NCBI RefSeq assembly: GCF_012912005.1
Contig: NZ_JABBEA010000012.1
Location: forward strand, 124,001 to 188,000
DNA length: 64,000 nucleotides
Origin: Paenibacillus sp. SZ31
GTDB lineage: Bacteria; Bacillota; Bacilli; Paenibacillales; Paenibacillaceae
Direction of reading: 5' to 3'
Below the pieces are notes generated by a model. That model was given only the letters and a program-made list of their open reading frames with translations, was not told where the DNA came from and searched no databases. The translations under genes were made by a program, and so were the position numbers. Positions within the stretch are counted from its first letter, which is position 1. Each line of letters opens with the position of its first letter. Shown in pieces: positions 1 to 7,374 of the stretch.

Positions 1-287
1 CAGCCGGTTCGAAAGCTGGTGGTGTATTCCAGACACAGGAAACACAATTGGAAGTAGAAGGTTTGCCAGCAGATCTGCCAACTTCTATTGAGGTTGATGT
101 GAGCGGATTGGACATTGGTGATCGCTTGACTGCTGCGGATATCAAACTGAATAAAGGTTTGACACTCGTAACATCAGCTGAATCCATTATCGCTTCCGTT
201 ATGCCGCCACAAGCGGTTGAGGAAGAGCCAACAGCATCTGCTGAGGAAGCTGAACCGGCAGCTGAAGAAAAAGCTGAAGAAGAATAA
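1..287 (+). CDS. rplY: 50S ribosomal protein L25 (general stress protein Ctc), C-terminal part
   Basis: The reading frame is open from the window edge, so the N-terminal 5S-rRNA-binding domain lies outside. What remains is the C-terminal TL5/Ctc beta domain: the stretch around LEVEGLPADLP, then IEVDVSGLDIGDRLTAADI, which is characteristic of long-form L25, followed by an acidic Glu/Ala-rich tail ending at the TAA stop. L25 of this type binds 5S rRNA in the large ribosomal subunit and in Bacillus is a general stress protein. The acidic tail is usual in Firmicutes. A strong terminator follows 40 bp downstream, so this is the last gene of its transcript. Family assignment is firm; the start cannot be seen. 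Confidence 0.9.
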   Translation, partial: AGSKAGGVFQTQETQLEVEGLPADLPTSIEVDVSGLDIGDRLTAADIKLNKGLTLVTSAESIIASVMPPQAVEEEPTASAEEAEPAAEEKAEEE

Positions 288-327
288 GCCAAGCTACGGG
301 ATCTTGCCAGATCTCATGCATAACCAA

Positions 328-358
328 AGCCCAGTCCTAGTGACTGGGCTTTTTTTTG
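328..358 (+). terminator. Intrinsic terminator after rplY
   Basis: A perfect 9-bp stem, AGCCCAGTC with GACTGGGCT around a 5-nt loop, is followed directly by a run of eight T. It ends the L25 transcript. Confidence 0.93.
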
Positions 359-455
359 TTTGCCGAGCAAGAGAGTTCAATAGGCACATCGTTCGCATGA
401 AAAATGAGAATGTACTACAATACAGGTTAAAGGATAAGAAAGTGGGTTTATTTCA

Positions 456-977
456 ATGTTTGATCCAACGGTGTATGACAATCTGAAAGTCGGGTTTGAG
501 AATCATCTCTATGATATGGATAACCTGGATGAGCGTATTCAGATTAAGGGGCGTAAAGATCGGCTGGAGATGGCGGTAATGTCCAGAGAGTTCATGTTAC
601 AATTCTGTCTCAGGAATCGTCCTGAAGTAACAGGCGAAGTCGTGCTCAGCAGTTCCCTTGAGGAGCTTGCAGCCGAGATTTTGGAGACGCCTGATACACA
701 TCCGGGATGCCGTCTGGAACTTCGGTTTGGCATGGTTGTGAAGGAGCCAGAGACGCAGTGCCCAGCGATTCGTTCGATATTGCAGATGAGCTGGCCTGAG
801 CAGAAGGTATGCCAGAATATCCGATATATCTTTGATGAACAGCCAAGCACGTATAACGTCACGGCACACGTATATTTTGACCGCAGTGTGAATGAAGACC
901 AGATGGGAGATATTCCTGAACTCTGTGAGCATATGGCGAATGTGATGAATCAATTATTACCGTTGTATAACCAGTAA
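456..977 (+). CDS. Conserved hypothetical protein, 173 aa
   Basis: I do not recognise this protein. It is acidic, soluble-looking, without signal peptide or membrane segment, and begins MFDPTVYDNLKVGFENHLYD; it has several Cys residues (about 51, 86, 103, 119, 157) without a clear metal motif. The start ATG has only a weak purine-rich stretch (AAAGGATAAGAAAGTGGG) some way upstream. It is transcribed alone: a terminator precedes it and another follows 9 bp after the stop. Codon usage resembles its neighbours and the frame is the only long one on this strand, so it is a real gene. No function is proposed. Confidence 0.75.
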   Translation: MFDPTVYDNLKVGFENHLYDMDNLDERIQIKGRKDRLEMAVMSREFMLQFCLRNRPEVTGEVVLSSSLEELAAEILETPDTHPGCRLELRFGMVVKEPETQCPAIRSILQMSWPEQKVCQNIRYIFDEQPSTYNVTAHVYFDRSVNEDQMGDIPELCEHMANVMNQLLPLYNQ

Positions 978-985
978 TTCCGAAT

Positions 986-1022
986 AAAGCCTTGTCTCTT
1001 TGTAGAGATCAGGGCTTTTTTG
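986..1022 (+). terminator. Intrinsic terminator
   Basis: An interrupted stem, AAGCC then TCTCT pairing with AGAGA and GGCTT, closes on a 4-nt loop and is followed by six T. It follows the 173-aa gene immediately. Confidence 0.8.
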
Positions 1023-1248
1023 TATTATTTTTAGAAAATTGTATAGGCTTTCAGGCTTAGGTATAAGGCCTTTTGGGTTAATATTTTACGCAAGCAAGTA
1101 AGAGAATGTATATTAAAAGGGGGTAAGAGTGCAATTGAACTATATACAAACGGTGAAATTGCGAAAATAATATTGGGACTAAAGATTTAGTTCTGTACTA
1201 AAGGAACTAGTTTTCCTTGCCGATAAAATATCGAAGGGGAGAAACTAC

Positions 1249-2220
1249 ATGACAGAGAAATTAATTCGTCTGCTGCGTATACTTCAGGCTATACAAGCAA
1301 ATCCCGGAATTTCCGCCAAGGAGTTGGCGCTGAAATGCGGTACAACTGTACGCACGATATATCGTGATCTCCGGATTTTGGACAGGGTCGCCCCGATTAT
1401 GAATGAAGGATACGGCAAGGGTTACCGATTTATTGGTGAGTTTGCGATGTATCCGTTAGACTTTACTGAACAGGAAGCGATGGTTTTCTCCATGCTTCCG
1501 TCCGTAGTTGATACCTCCAAGTTACCTGCTGAATTTGATTCAGCTTTTGACAAGGTCATGTCAGCTCATACCAAATTAAAATCAAGAAACAGTGACATTG
1601 TAGAGAATATTGCGGGAATTATTCGGATGGGCACGCCAGCTTATCGTGAGGAAGGAAAAGACCCTAATTTGCTGATTCCCATCATCGAAGCGATTCTAAG
1701 TCGGCAAACGATTCGCACTCAATATCATACGCTGACTAGAAATGAGATCACGGTCCGGGATATCGATCCTTATTATCTTATTCCGCGGGATCAACGTTTT
1801 TATCTGATTGGATACTGTCATTTGCTACAAAAAGTCCGATTGTTTCGAATTAGCCGCTTTCTGGATGTGGAGAGAACACATGTCGAATTCGACAAGGGTG
1901 ATTTCAACATAACGCAGTACATGAAGAACACATGGTCCATTGACCGTGGCGACGAACATATCCATTTCAAGGTAAGATTCTCTGAGAGAGTGGCCCCCTA
2001 CATAAAAGAAGAAGAGATGTTTGTTCGCCCGCGAATGACGGATATGTCGGATGGGGGATTGTTATTTGAAGTGACACTGAATAGCAGCCGAGAGTTTTTG
2101 AAATGGTTGTATCAATTCGGACCCGAGGCAGAGGTACTTGAACCTCGTGAGTTTCGTAAAGAGATACGCAGGCAACTCGTGGAGTGGTTGGAGCATTATG
2201 ATAACGAAGTATATTTGTGA
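1249..2220 (+). CDS. HTH/WYL-domain transcriptional regulator (YafY type)
   Basis: A 323-aa regulator. The N-terminus carries a winged helix-turn-helix of the HTH_11/DeoR type (about residues 4-60: ISAKELALKCGTTVRTIYRD, with the TVRTIYRDL recognition helix typical of the family). After a linker comes a WYL domain (about 135-225), with the DPYYLIPRDQRFYLIGYCH stretch, and a C-terminal WCX-like region. WYL domains bind ligands, probably nucleotides or nucleic acid, and modulate DNA binding. A GGGGAG ribosome site lies 9 bp before the ATG. The HIRAN-domain gene begins 40 bp after its stop with no terminator between, so the two are probably co-transcribed. The target is unknown. Confidence 0.88.
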   Translation: MTEKLIRLLRILQAIQANPGISAKELALKCGTTVRTIYRDLRILDRVAPIMNEGYGKGYRFIGEFAMYPLDFTEQEAMVFSMLPSVVDTSKLPAEFDSAFDKVMSAHTKLKSRNSDIVENIAGIIRMGTPAYREEGKDPNLLIPIIEAILSRQTIRTQYHTLTRNEITVRDIDPYYLIPRDQRFYLIGYCHLLQKVRLFRISRFLDVERTHVEFDKGDFNITQYMKNTWSIDRGDEHIHFKVRFSERVAPYIKEEEMFVRPRMTDMSDGGLLFEVTLNSSREFLKWLYQFGPEAEVLEPREFRKEIRRQLVEWLEHYDNEVYL

Positions 2221-2260
2221 AATTTTCAAAATGGAGAATACAGGAAAAGGAGCAGGTGAT

Positions 2261-2623
2261 ATGAGCACCAAATTATTCGCAGCTATGTATGGGATGGAGC
2301 ATTTCCATGGAGTGCAAGCTTTACATGTGGGGGACACCGTGTATCTCGTCAAAGATCCAGATAATCGTTTGGACCATCAAGCGATTAAGGTTGTTATTCC
2401 CCCGATTGGAGCCGTAGGTTATATCGTTAATGATCCGCTTGTCGTACCGCATGGATGTTGGACCGGGACGGCATTCTATGATGTTTTTCATCAACTAACG
2501 TGTGCCAAAGTGCGCTTCATGATGAGAGATCTGGTTATTATGGAGTTAATTGAGATGAGCCAAATTCCCATTCCGCAAATGGATTCTTTTATCACCGGAT
2601 GGCAATCTCGTGAAAAAGCTTGA
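2261..2623 (+). CDS. Small stand-alone HIRAN-domain protein
   Basis: A 120-aa protein. I chose the ATG at 2261 because AAGGAGCAGG stands 6-10 bp before it; an in-frame upstream extension would overlap the previous gene. Residues about 10-58 look like a HIRAN domain: HFHGVQALHVGDTVYLVKD, then RLDHQAIKV and a GAVGYIVND end, the usual 'phi-G-x(n)-L-xxGd-v-L-v-reP-n-n-yD-xxAIxV-xxxG-xxiGyv' pattern. HIRAN domains bind single-stranded or 3'-end DNA in eukaryotic HLTF; bacterial forms are found alone or with nucleases. The C-terminal half is unfamiliar. It probably shares a transcript with the upstream WYL regulator, which suggests a DNA-related role, but this is inference. Confidence 0.72.
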   Translation: MSTKLFAAMYGMEHFHGVQALHVGDTVYLVKDPDNRLDHQAIKVVIPPIGAVGYIVNDPLVVPHGCWTGTAFYDVFHQLTCAKVRFMMRDLVIMELIEMSQIPIPQMDSFITGWQSREKA

Positions 2624-2677
2624 TCATCCTAAAGAGCGTCTTTCTTATGGGGCAGGATGATTATCAAAACAGAAGGA

Positions 2678-2697
2678 GGCTCATTCACGGATGAGCC
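2678..2697 (-). terminator. Hairpin at the 3' end of the glycosyltransferase gene
   Basis: Read on the minus strand, GGCTCAT pairs with ATGAGCC around a 6-nt loop that includes the stop codon region, followed by TCCTTCTGTTTT. The T run is imperfect, so it is a probable rather than certain terminator. A second inverted repeat (ATCATCCT / AGGATGAT, 2625-2662) lies between the convergent genes. Confidence 0.5.
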
Positions 2698-3784
2698 TGG
2701 TATAGGTCGCTTCCAGATACATGGCTGTTCTCGCCCAACTGAAATGTGCCATTGCGCTGTCTCGACCAGCCTTGCCTAACATTTCGGCAGAAGCCGGATT
2801 GCTTGCAAGTTTGTACAGGCAAGAAGCAAAACGTTGGGGGCGTTCAAAAGAGGTAACAAGGTATCCATTGATACCTGATTCAATAATTTCACGAATACCT
2901 CCGTTATCTGAAGCAATGACGGGTAATCCCGAAGCCATCGCTTCAACATTAACCAGGCCAAAGGCTTCATGTTCTTGAGAGGGGCAGACCAGGCAATCGA
3001 CTGCCCGATACAACTGGTCGATATATTCATGGTTTATCTGACCGAGGAAGGATATATGGACTTTTTGTTTTCGAGCAAGCTCTCGAAGTCTACGCACATA
3101 GTATGGAGGCCCTTTGCCTGCAATAACCAGTTGAACAGGCGTCTCTTGCTGAAGAAGGGCAGTGGCACGTATTAATACGTCTACACCTTTGCCAGGGATG
3201 AGCCGACCGACATACAGAATAGAGAATGGTTTAGTTATTGCAAATTGTGTACGCAGGCGAAGCTGTTCTTCACTGGACTCAGCAGGTCTGAAGCGGCTTA
3301 AATCTGCACCTAGTGGAACAACACTCATCCGGCGTTTTACGAGCGGAAATCGGCGACCTAGCCTTTGTCTCAGGGATTGACTGTTGACGGCAATCCAATC
3401 GGCTTTTTTCATCAATGCGAGTCTTGCAGGTCCGGGCTGAGCGAACGTTAACGAGTGAAGATAGAGCACAACTGGTGTGCGAGGGAAAGCGCGTTTAATG
3501 GCAGCCATGCTGCGGGGCCTGTTGTCCACTTGAATCACATCATAAGGTTGTTTGGATAACAAACGTATTACTGCTTTGGTGTACCCAACAGGACTAGATG
3601 CAGAGACACGTTGAATGGTGATACCGTCCATTAGCTCCATGTTGGCGAGACCTGTCACTTGACGACTTATGATGGTCACCTGATGACGGTGTGCAAGTTC
3701 GCGAGCGATTCCCAGAATACAGATTTCCACTGAACCGTTTCCCGGCAAAGGCAATTTTTCGGGTGCAACCATAGCTATTTTCAT
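2681..3784 (-). CDS. Glycosyltransferase family 4, CotSA-like (spore coat)
   Basis: A 367-aa GT-B retaining glycosyltransferase. The start is the ATG preceded by a near-perfect AAGGAGGAGC site; the longer reading frame lacks one. The N-terminus, MKIAMVAPEKLPLPGNGSVE, closely resembles spore coat protein CotSA of Bacillus, with the nucleotide-sugar acceptor half first. The C-terminal half has ILYVGRLIPGKGVDVLI and the diagnostic EX7E signature (EHEAFGLVNVEAMA, about residues 272-285) followed by GLPVIASDNGG, which bind the donor sugar nucleotide. It has no signal peptide and should be cytosolic. It stands alone between convergent and divergent genes. Involvement in the spore surface is inferred from the N-terminal resemblance only; substrate unknown. 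Confidence 0.82.
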   Translation of the reverse strand: MKIAMVAPEKLPLPGNGSVEICILGIARELAHRHQVTIISRQVTGLANMELMDGITIQRVSASSPVGYTKAVIRLLSKQPYDVIQVDNRPRSMAAIKRAFPRTPVVLYLHSLTFAQPGPARLALMKKADWIAVNSQSLRQRLGRRFPLVKRRMSVVPLGADLSRFRPAESSEEQLRLRTQFAITKPFSILYVGRLIPGKGVDVLIRATALLQQETPVQLVIAGKGPPYYVRRLRELARKQKVHISFLGQINHEYIDQLYRAVDCLVCPSQEHEAFGLVNVEAMASGLPVIASDNGGIREIIESGINGYLVTSFERPQRFASCLYKLASNPASAEMLGKAGRDSAMAHFSWARTAMYLEATYTRLIRE

Positions 3785-4000
3785 TAACAGGCTCCTCCTT
3801 GTCCGACATCGATAACATTCTTCGTCATATATCCTATGAGAAGCGGAAGCATTTGGCTCCTTCGAACAGGCCGGCGAACCACCCATATGAGGGTGCAGGA
3901 ATAATCTGCTGTTTGGGTTGAAGCAGAAATATTCGTCTTTTGTGATATACTGTACGGGAACTATTGAATTCGTTACATGTATAGAAGCAGGAGGAAAATG

Positions 4001-4312
4001 ATGTTACATTCTATGCTGGGGCGTTTCCGGCTGCTGTTGTGGTTGCAGGGCATTTCGTACGTATTGCTGCTGTTTGTTGCTTTTCCATTAAGAGATGCGG
4101 GGATTATACCGCAGGCTGTCACATGGTTTGGAAATTTATACGGTTTTTTGTTTTTAATGTACTTATTATTTATGGTGAGTTTGTACACTTCACAGAAGTG
4201 GCGTCTGCGTCGTCCAATTGCGCTATTCTTTGTTTCCTTTATTCCGCTGGGGAACATGATCTACGATGTTGTCGTATTCCGTAAGCTGTACCATCAATTA
4301 AATAAAGCTTGA
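4001..4312 (+). CDS. DUF3817 (YdzA-like) membrane protein
   Basis: A 103-aa protein with three predicted membrane segments: LLLWLQGISYVLLLFVAFPL, then WFGNLYGFLFLMYLLFMVSL, then PIALFFVSFIPLGNMIY. The ending, 'IPLGNMIYDVVVFRKL', resembles the conserved C-terminus of DUF3817 proteins of Firmicutes and Actinobacteria, whose function is not known. AGGAGG at 3989-3994 suits the second of two adjacent ATGs (6-nt spacing); the first, at 3998, is possible. A promoter and manganese riboswitch for the next gene begin right at its stop, so it is a separate unit. Confidence 0.75.
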   Translation: MLHSMLGRFRLLLWLQGISYVLLLFVAFPLRDAGIIPQAVTWFGNLYGFLFLMYLLFMVSLYTSQKWRLRRPIALFFVSFIPLGNMIYDVVVFRKLYHQLNKA

Positions 4313-4338
4313 CTTTATTTAACGTTATGAAATATGAT
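4309..4338 (+). promoter_or_regulatory. Sigma-A promoter of the manganese-riboswitch/TerC unit
   Basis: TTGACT (4309-4314), an 18-bp spacer and TATGAT (4333-4338). It overlaps the stop of the DUF3817 gene and lies about 50 bp before the riboswitch aptamer. Confidence 0.65.
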
Positions 4339-4386
4339 GAGTACAGGTTAAACAACCCGTTCCAACTAAAACTACATATTCCTGTT

Positions 4387-4478
4387 AAAGGGGAGTAGCT
4401 TTTACAGTAAAGTCGTCAATTCGGGATCATATCCCCGGCTTTATTGGCAGCAATCTTGTTGTTAGCGAGACCTTTACC
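4387..4478 (+). ncRNA. yybP-ykoY manganese riboswitch aptamer
   Basis: The sequence fits the yybP-ykoY consensus closely: AAAGGGGAGTAGC at the 5' side, the GTCGTCAATTCGGGATC segment in the middle with a CCCCGGCTTT return strand, and GCGAGACCTTTACC at the 3' side. AAAGG and CCTTT form the P1 helix. The family senses Mn2+ and, in Bacillus, switches on TerC-family Mn2+ exporters, which matches the gene downstream. The 3' strand of P1 is shared with the terminator that follows, so metal binding should prevent termination. Confidence 0.95.
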
Positions 4479-4509
4479 AAGTTTTCATGCTCGGTAAAGG
4501 TCTCTTTTT
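4467..4509 (+). terminator. Riboswitch expression platform: first terminator
   Basis: GAGACCTTTACC (the 3' strand of aptamer P1) can instead pair perfectly over 12 bp with GGTAAAGGTCTC (4493-4504), followed by TTTTTG. The two pairings exclude one another, the classic on-switch arrangement. Confidence 0.9.
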
Positions 4510-4517
4510 GTGGATAT

Positions 4518-4557
4518 AAAAGGACCTTACCAGTGATGGTAAAGGTCCTTTTTTTTG
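4518..4557 (+). terminator. Second tandem terminator in the TerC leader
   Basis: AAAGGACCTTACC pairs with GGTAAAGGTCCTTT (one bulge) around a 6-nt loop, followed by eight T. Its 3' arm repeats GGTAAAGGTC, the same core as the 3' arm of the first terminator, so it could also pair with the aptamer P1 strand. It lies 30 bp before the TerC start codon, so transcripts must pass it as well. Confidence 0.85.
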
Positions 4558-4586
4558 TACATCATAAGGATATTAAGGAGGAGTCA

Positions 4587-5408
4587 ATGTTGGAAGTTTC
4601 ATTATTATTGGAATATGGGTGGGTGCTGGCCGTCTTAGTAGTTCTTGAAGGACTACTTGCAGCAGATAATGCATTGGTACTCGCAATTATGGTTAAACAC
4701 TTACCTGAAGATAAGCGCAAAAAAGCGTTGTTCTATGGTCTGATGGGTGCATTTGTTTTCCGTTTAGGTTCGTTGTTCCTGATCTCTTTCCTCGTCGATG
4801 TATGGCAAGTACAAGCGATCGGTGCCCTGTATCTCCTGTACATTTCGATTAACCACATCGTTAAAAAGATACTGGGTAGTCGAAATAAAACAGATGAAGC
4901 AGCTGATTCAACGCCGAAGAAACCGAAAAAACAATCCGGTTTCTGGATGACCGTTTTCAAGGTTGAAGTAGCGGATATCGCATTTGCAGTCGATTCCATT
5001 CTGGCTGCTGTTGCTTTGGCCGTGGCGTTGCCACCAAGTGGATTGCCTCCAATTGGCGGACTTGACGGTGGACAGTTTATCGTTATCTTCCTCGGTGGAT
5101 TCATCGGACTTGTGATCATGCGTTTTGCAGCCACATACTTTGTGAAATTGCTTCATTCCCGTCCAGGGCTTGAAGTTGCGGCTTTTGTGATCGTAGGTTG
5201 GGTAGGGGTTAAGCTGGCAGTTATTACACTGGCACACCCTTCATTGGGTGTTCTGGATGAGCATTTCCCGGAAAATAAAATTTGGAAATTCGGATTCTAT
5301 ATTGTACTGATCACCATTGCGGTATGTGGTTGGTTCCTGTCTTCCAAAGTTCCTGAAAAAGAAGACGAAAATCCGGTTGAAGAGTTGGAAAAACAAGCAG
5401 GACTGTAA
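4587..5408 (+). CDS. TerC-family membrane protein, probable Mn2+ exporter
   Basis: A 273-aa polytopic membrane protein of the TerC/YkoY/YceF family. The ATG at 4587 follows AAGGAGGAG. Conserved acidic metal-site motifs are present: EGLLAADNALVLAIM (residues 21-35) and, in the second half, VEVADIAFAVDSILAA (about 128-143), in which Asp residues lie within membrane helices. A charged cytosolic loop (about 105-120) separates the halves. Homologues MeeY/MeeF of Bacillus export Mn2+, including supply to secreted metalloenzymes. The manganese riboswitch directly upstream supports this role. It is monocistronic, with a terminator 38 bp after the stop. Exact substrate is inferred from the riboswitch and family. 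Confidence 0.92.
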   Translation: MLEVSLLLEYGWVLAVLVVLEGLLAADNALVLAIMVKHLPEDKRKKALFYGLMGAFVFRLGSLFLISFLVDVWQVQAIGALYLLYISINHIVKKILGSRNKTDEAADSTPKKPKKQSGFWMTVFKVEVADIAFAVDSILAAVALAVALPPSGLPPIGGLDGGQFIVIFLGGFIGLVIMRFAATYFVKLLHSRPGLEVAAFVIVGWVGVKLAVITLAHPSLGVLDEHFPENKIWKFGFYIVLITIAVCGWFLSSKVPEKEDENPVEELEKQAGL

Positions 5409-5445
5409 TAATCATGTTACGCTAACAACATCATTATTATTATTA

Positions 5446-5486
5446 GAAAAACAGGAGGCTGTCTTAGGACAGTCTCCTGTTTTTGT
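5446..5486 (+). terminator. Intrinsic terminator after the TerC gene
   Basis: A long stem, AAAACAGGAG-GCTGTC with GACAGT-CTCCTGTTTT, has a 4-nt loop and a T run at 5480-5485. Confidence 0.9.
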
Positions 5487-5530
5487 TTACATATGTAATC
5501 TGCACCATGGTCCAATTTCCAAGAAAAGGG

Positions 5531-5560
5531 TTGACACATGAAATCGAGTCCCCTTAATAT
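5531..5560 (+). promoter_or_regulatory. Sigma-A promoter of the rtcB transcript
   Basis: TTGACA (5531-5536), 18-bp spacer, TAATAT (5555-5560). Transcription should begin near 5567, leaving a leader of about 340 nt before rtcB. Confidence 0.7.
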
Positions 5561-5575
5561 AAGACTAACATTAAC

Positions 5576-5843
5576 GAAGGGAGGCCGAGAGACATGATGC
5601 TTGGTTATGATTTGAATCAAACAGGGCGCAACGTAGACACAACTGCATATCCGGCTCATCGTCTCATTGGCCTCATACGGTCGACATAGGGGATAGGCAT
5701 ATCGTTTAGCAGTTTATAATCGATATGCGTTCTTCGCTTATATTATAGCGATGGATGACAGACACATAGCATGTTCATGCTGTTCTGTTCTCCGTTATTG
5801 TCATTAGTAGAAGTCATGGGCGACTAGCCTATGGCTTTTTTTA
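5576..5843 (+). ncRNA. Structured leader or small RNA upstream of rtcB (unclassified)
   Basis: Between the promoter and rtcB I see five hairpins in order. First, a long-range helix: GAGGCC and GAGAC (5581-5593) pair with GTCTC and GGCCTC (5661-5674). It encloses a small hairpin (TGAT / ATCA near 5607-5618). Second, GCATATCG / CGATATGC (5697-5704 with 5721-5728, perfect). Third, CGCT / AGCG (5735-5750). Fourth, ACAGA / TCTGT enclosing AGCATG-TT-CATGCT (5758-5788). Last, a terminator-like stem at 5812-5836. It fits no RNA family I know. It could be an attenuated leader controlling rtcB or an independent small RNA. A 31-codon frame (5594-5689, RBS GGGAGG) exists, but both its RBS and start lie beside or inside the first helix. 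Confidence 0.5.
5812..5842 (+). terminator. Terminator-like hairpin 68 bp before rtcB
   Basis: AGTCATGGGC pairs with GCCTATGGCT over ten positions, including G-U pairs, around a 5-nt loop, followed by seven T. It lies between the promoter and rtcB, so rtcB expression needs readthrough or another promoter. Confidence 0.75.
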
Positions 5844-5910
5844 GTTTTATTTTACAGATGAATCAGCAAACCGAATTTGCTGAACGTACAGGAAGGAATA
5901 ATACACTTTT

Positions 5911-7374
5911 ATGAATACAGAATTTAATTTATTTACCAATCCAAACGAATTAACAGGTGCCTACCGGCATGAAGTGAAATTGCCTGCAGGCGATCTAACC
6001 GTATATGCGGCGCAACAGCTCTTCTCCTCGCTCGATTACAAGGTATTCGAGATGGCGAACAATAATCTGCAGATTCCGGGAATCTCTTATATGAGTTACA
6101 CGCCAGACGTGCATGTCGGTGTAGGTACCTGCATCGGAACAACAGCCGTGTGGGATGCGCAGAGTGGATATGTATCTCCCTCTATCGTGGGCAGTGACAT
6201 TGGCTGTGGCATGAGAGTGCATATGACGAACTTGCACAAGGACGAGTTGAAAGACATCAAGCTCCGCCGCAAACTCGTCAAGACCATTGAGAAAGTATTG
6301 CCGATGGAGGCAAACCAGCGAGGTCATTATTCAGATATCAGACTGGAACATATTGTTCGTAAAGGATTGCATGGGTTACCTAAAAAGTATATTCCCGACA
6401 GCTATACCCCGAAAAAATCAACCTCAATGACACATGTGGAAAGCAGCAAGTTCAGTTACGATGAGGATGTGTTAAACCATGTTCCTGATATGACGTGGCA
6501 TCGTTCGCATCGTCAGCTTGGTACACTGGGTGGAGGAAATCATTTTGCTGAGATCCAGGCGATTGAGATTGCTGAAGAGAATCGTGAAATCGCCGAAGCT
6601 TGGGGATTGTACGATGGACAGGTTGTGGTCATGATTCATTCCGGCTCTCGTGCATGGGGTGGTTATGTCAGTCAGACGAGTTCGTCAGCGATCGCCAAAG
6701 TCATGCAGCGGCTTAACCTGGGTACATCCGATCCCAGACTGGTATTTGCTCCACTTGAGCATGCGGAAGGTCGTCATTATGTGAACATGATGTATTCTGC
6801 GTTGAATTACGCTGTTGTCAATCGTCACTTGATTGCGTATGCTATTCGCGAAGCATTCCGGGATGTGTTTGGTTCCAAATGTGAATTCCGTACGTTATAC
6901 GACTTGATGCACAACTATGCCTGGGAGGAATCTCATGCAGACCAAGGTTCCGTTTTTGTGCATCGTAAAGGTGCGACACGTGCGTTGCCGGCAGGGCACC
7001 CGGACAATCCAAAGCCTTATCTGGCAACAGGACATCCGGCCCTTATTCCCGGTTCTATGGGAACTGCTTCGTATATCATGGTGGGTCAGCCACAGGGTGC
7101 TGATAATTATTATTCAATATGTCACGGTGCGGGTCGGATCCGTTCACGGACAGCAACGAAACGACTGGTTTCGGTGGAAGATTTTGCATCGGCACTGGGC
7201 GTGGGGACAGAAGATGAGATTGTGGTAAACCAGCGTTCACTTGAATCCATTATTGATGAATCACCTCAGGCTTATAAAAATGTAGATGAAATTATAGACA
7301 GTGTTACCGGCGCAGGCCTGGCTCAGGTTGTAGCCAAATGCAAACCGCTTATAGCGGTAAAGGGAGCGAAATAA
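5911..7374 (+). CDS. rtcB: RtcB-family RNA ligase (3'-phosphate/5'-OH, GTP dependent)
   Basis: A 487-aa RtcB protein. Family motifs are all present: GSDIGCGM (94-101) with the metal-binding Asp and Cys99, GTLGGGNHFAEI (about 203-214), MIHSGSRAWG (about 241), NRHLIAYAIREAF, HRKGATRA, GSMGTASYIM, and the C-terminal CHGAGR with His405, the residue guanylylated during catalysis. RtcB joins 2',3'-cyclic-phosphate or 3'-phosphate RNA ends to 5'-OH ends, in tRNA splicing or RNA repair. The start ATG follows GGAAGG at a long spacing. The stop overlaps the start of the AAA ATPase gene by one base, so the two are translationally coupled. The structured leader suggests RNA-level control. No archease gene is adjacent. 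Confidence 0.93.
   Translation: MNTEFNLFTNPNELTGAYRHEVKLPAGDLTVYAAQQLFSSLDYKVFEMANNNLQIPGISYMSYTPDVHVGVGTCIGTTAVWDAQSGYVSPSIVGSDIGCGMRVHMTNLHKDELKDIKLRRKLVKTIEKVLPMEANQRGHYSDIRLEHIVRKGLHGLPKKYIPDSYTPKKSTSMTHVESSKFSYDEDVLNHVPDMTWHRSHRQLGTLGGGNHFAEIQAIEIAEENREIAEAWGLYDGQVVVMIHSGSRAWGGYVSQTSSSAIAKVMQRLNLGTSDPRLVFAPLEHAEGRHYVNMMYSALNYAVVNRHLIAYAIREAFRDVFGSKCEFRTLYDLMHNYAWEESHADQGSVFVHRKGATRALPAGHPDNPKPYLATGHPALIPGSMGTASYIMVGQPQGADNYYSICHGAGRIRSRTATKRLVSVEDFASALGVGTEDEIVVNQRSLESIIDESPQAYKNVDEIIDSVTGAGLAQVVAKCKPLIAVKGAK

Noticed and set aside
5594-5689. A 31-codon ORF with a GGGAGG site in the rtcB leader
   Set aside because: Its ribosome site and start codon lie in or beside a long-range helix, and the peptide has no recognisable character. 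I treat the region as structured RNA.
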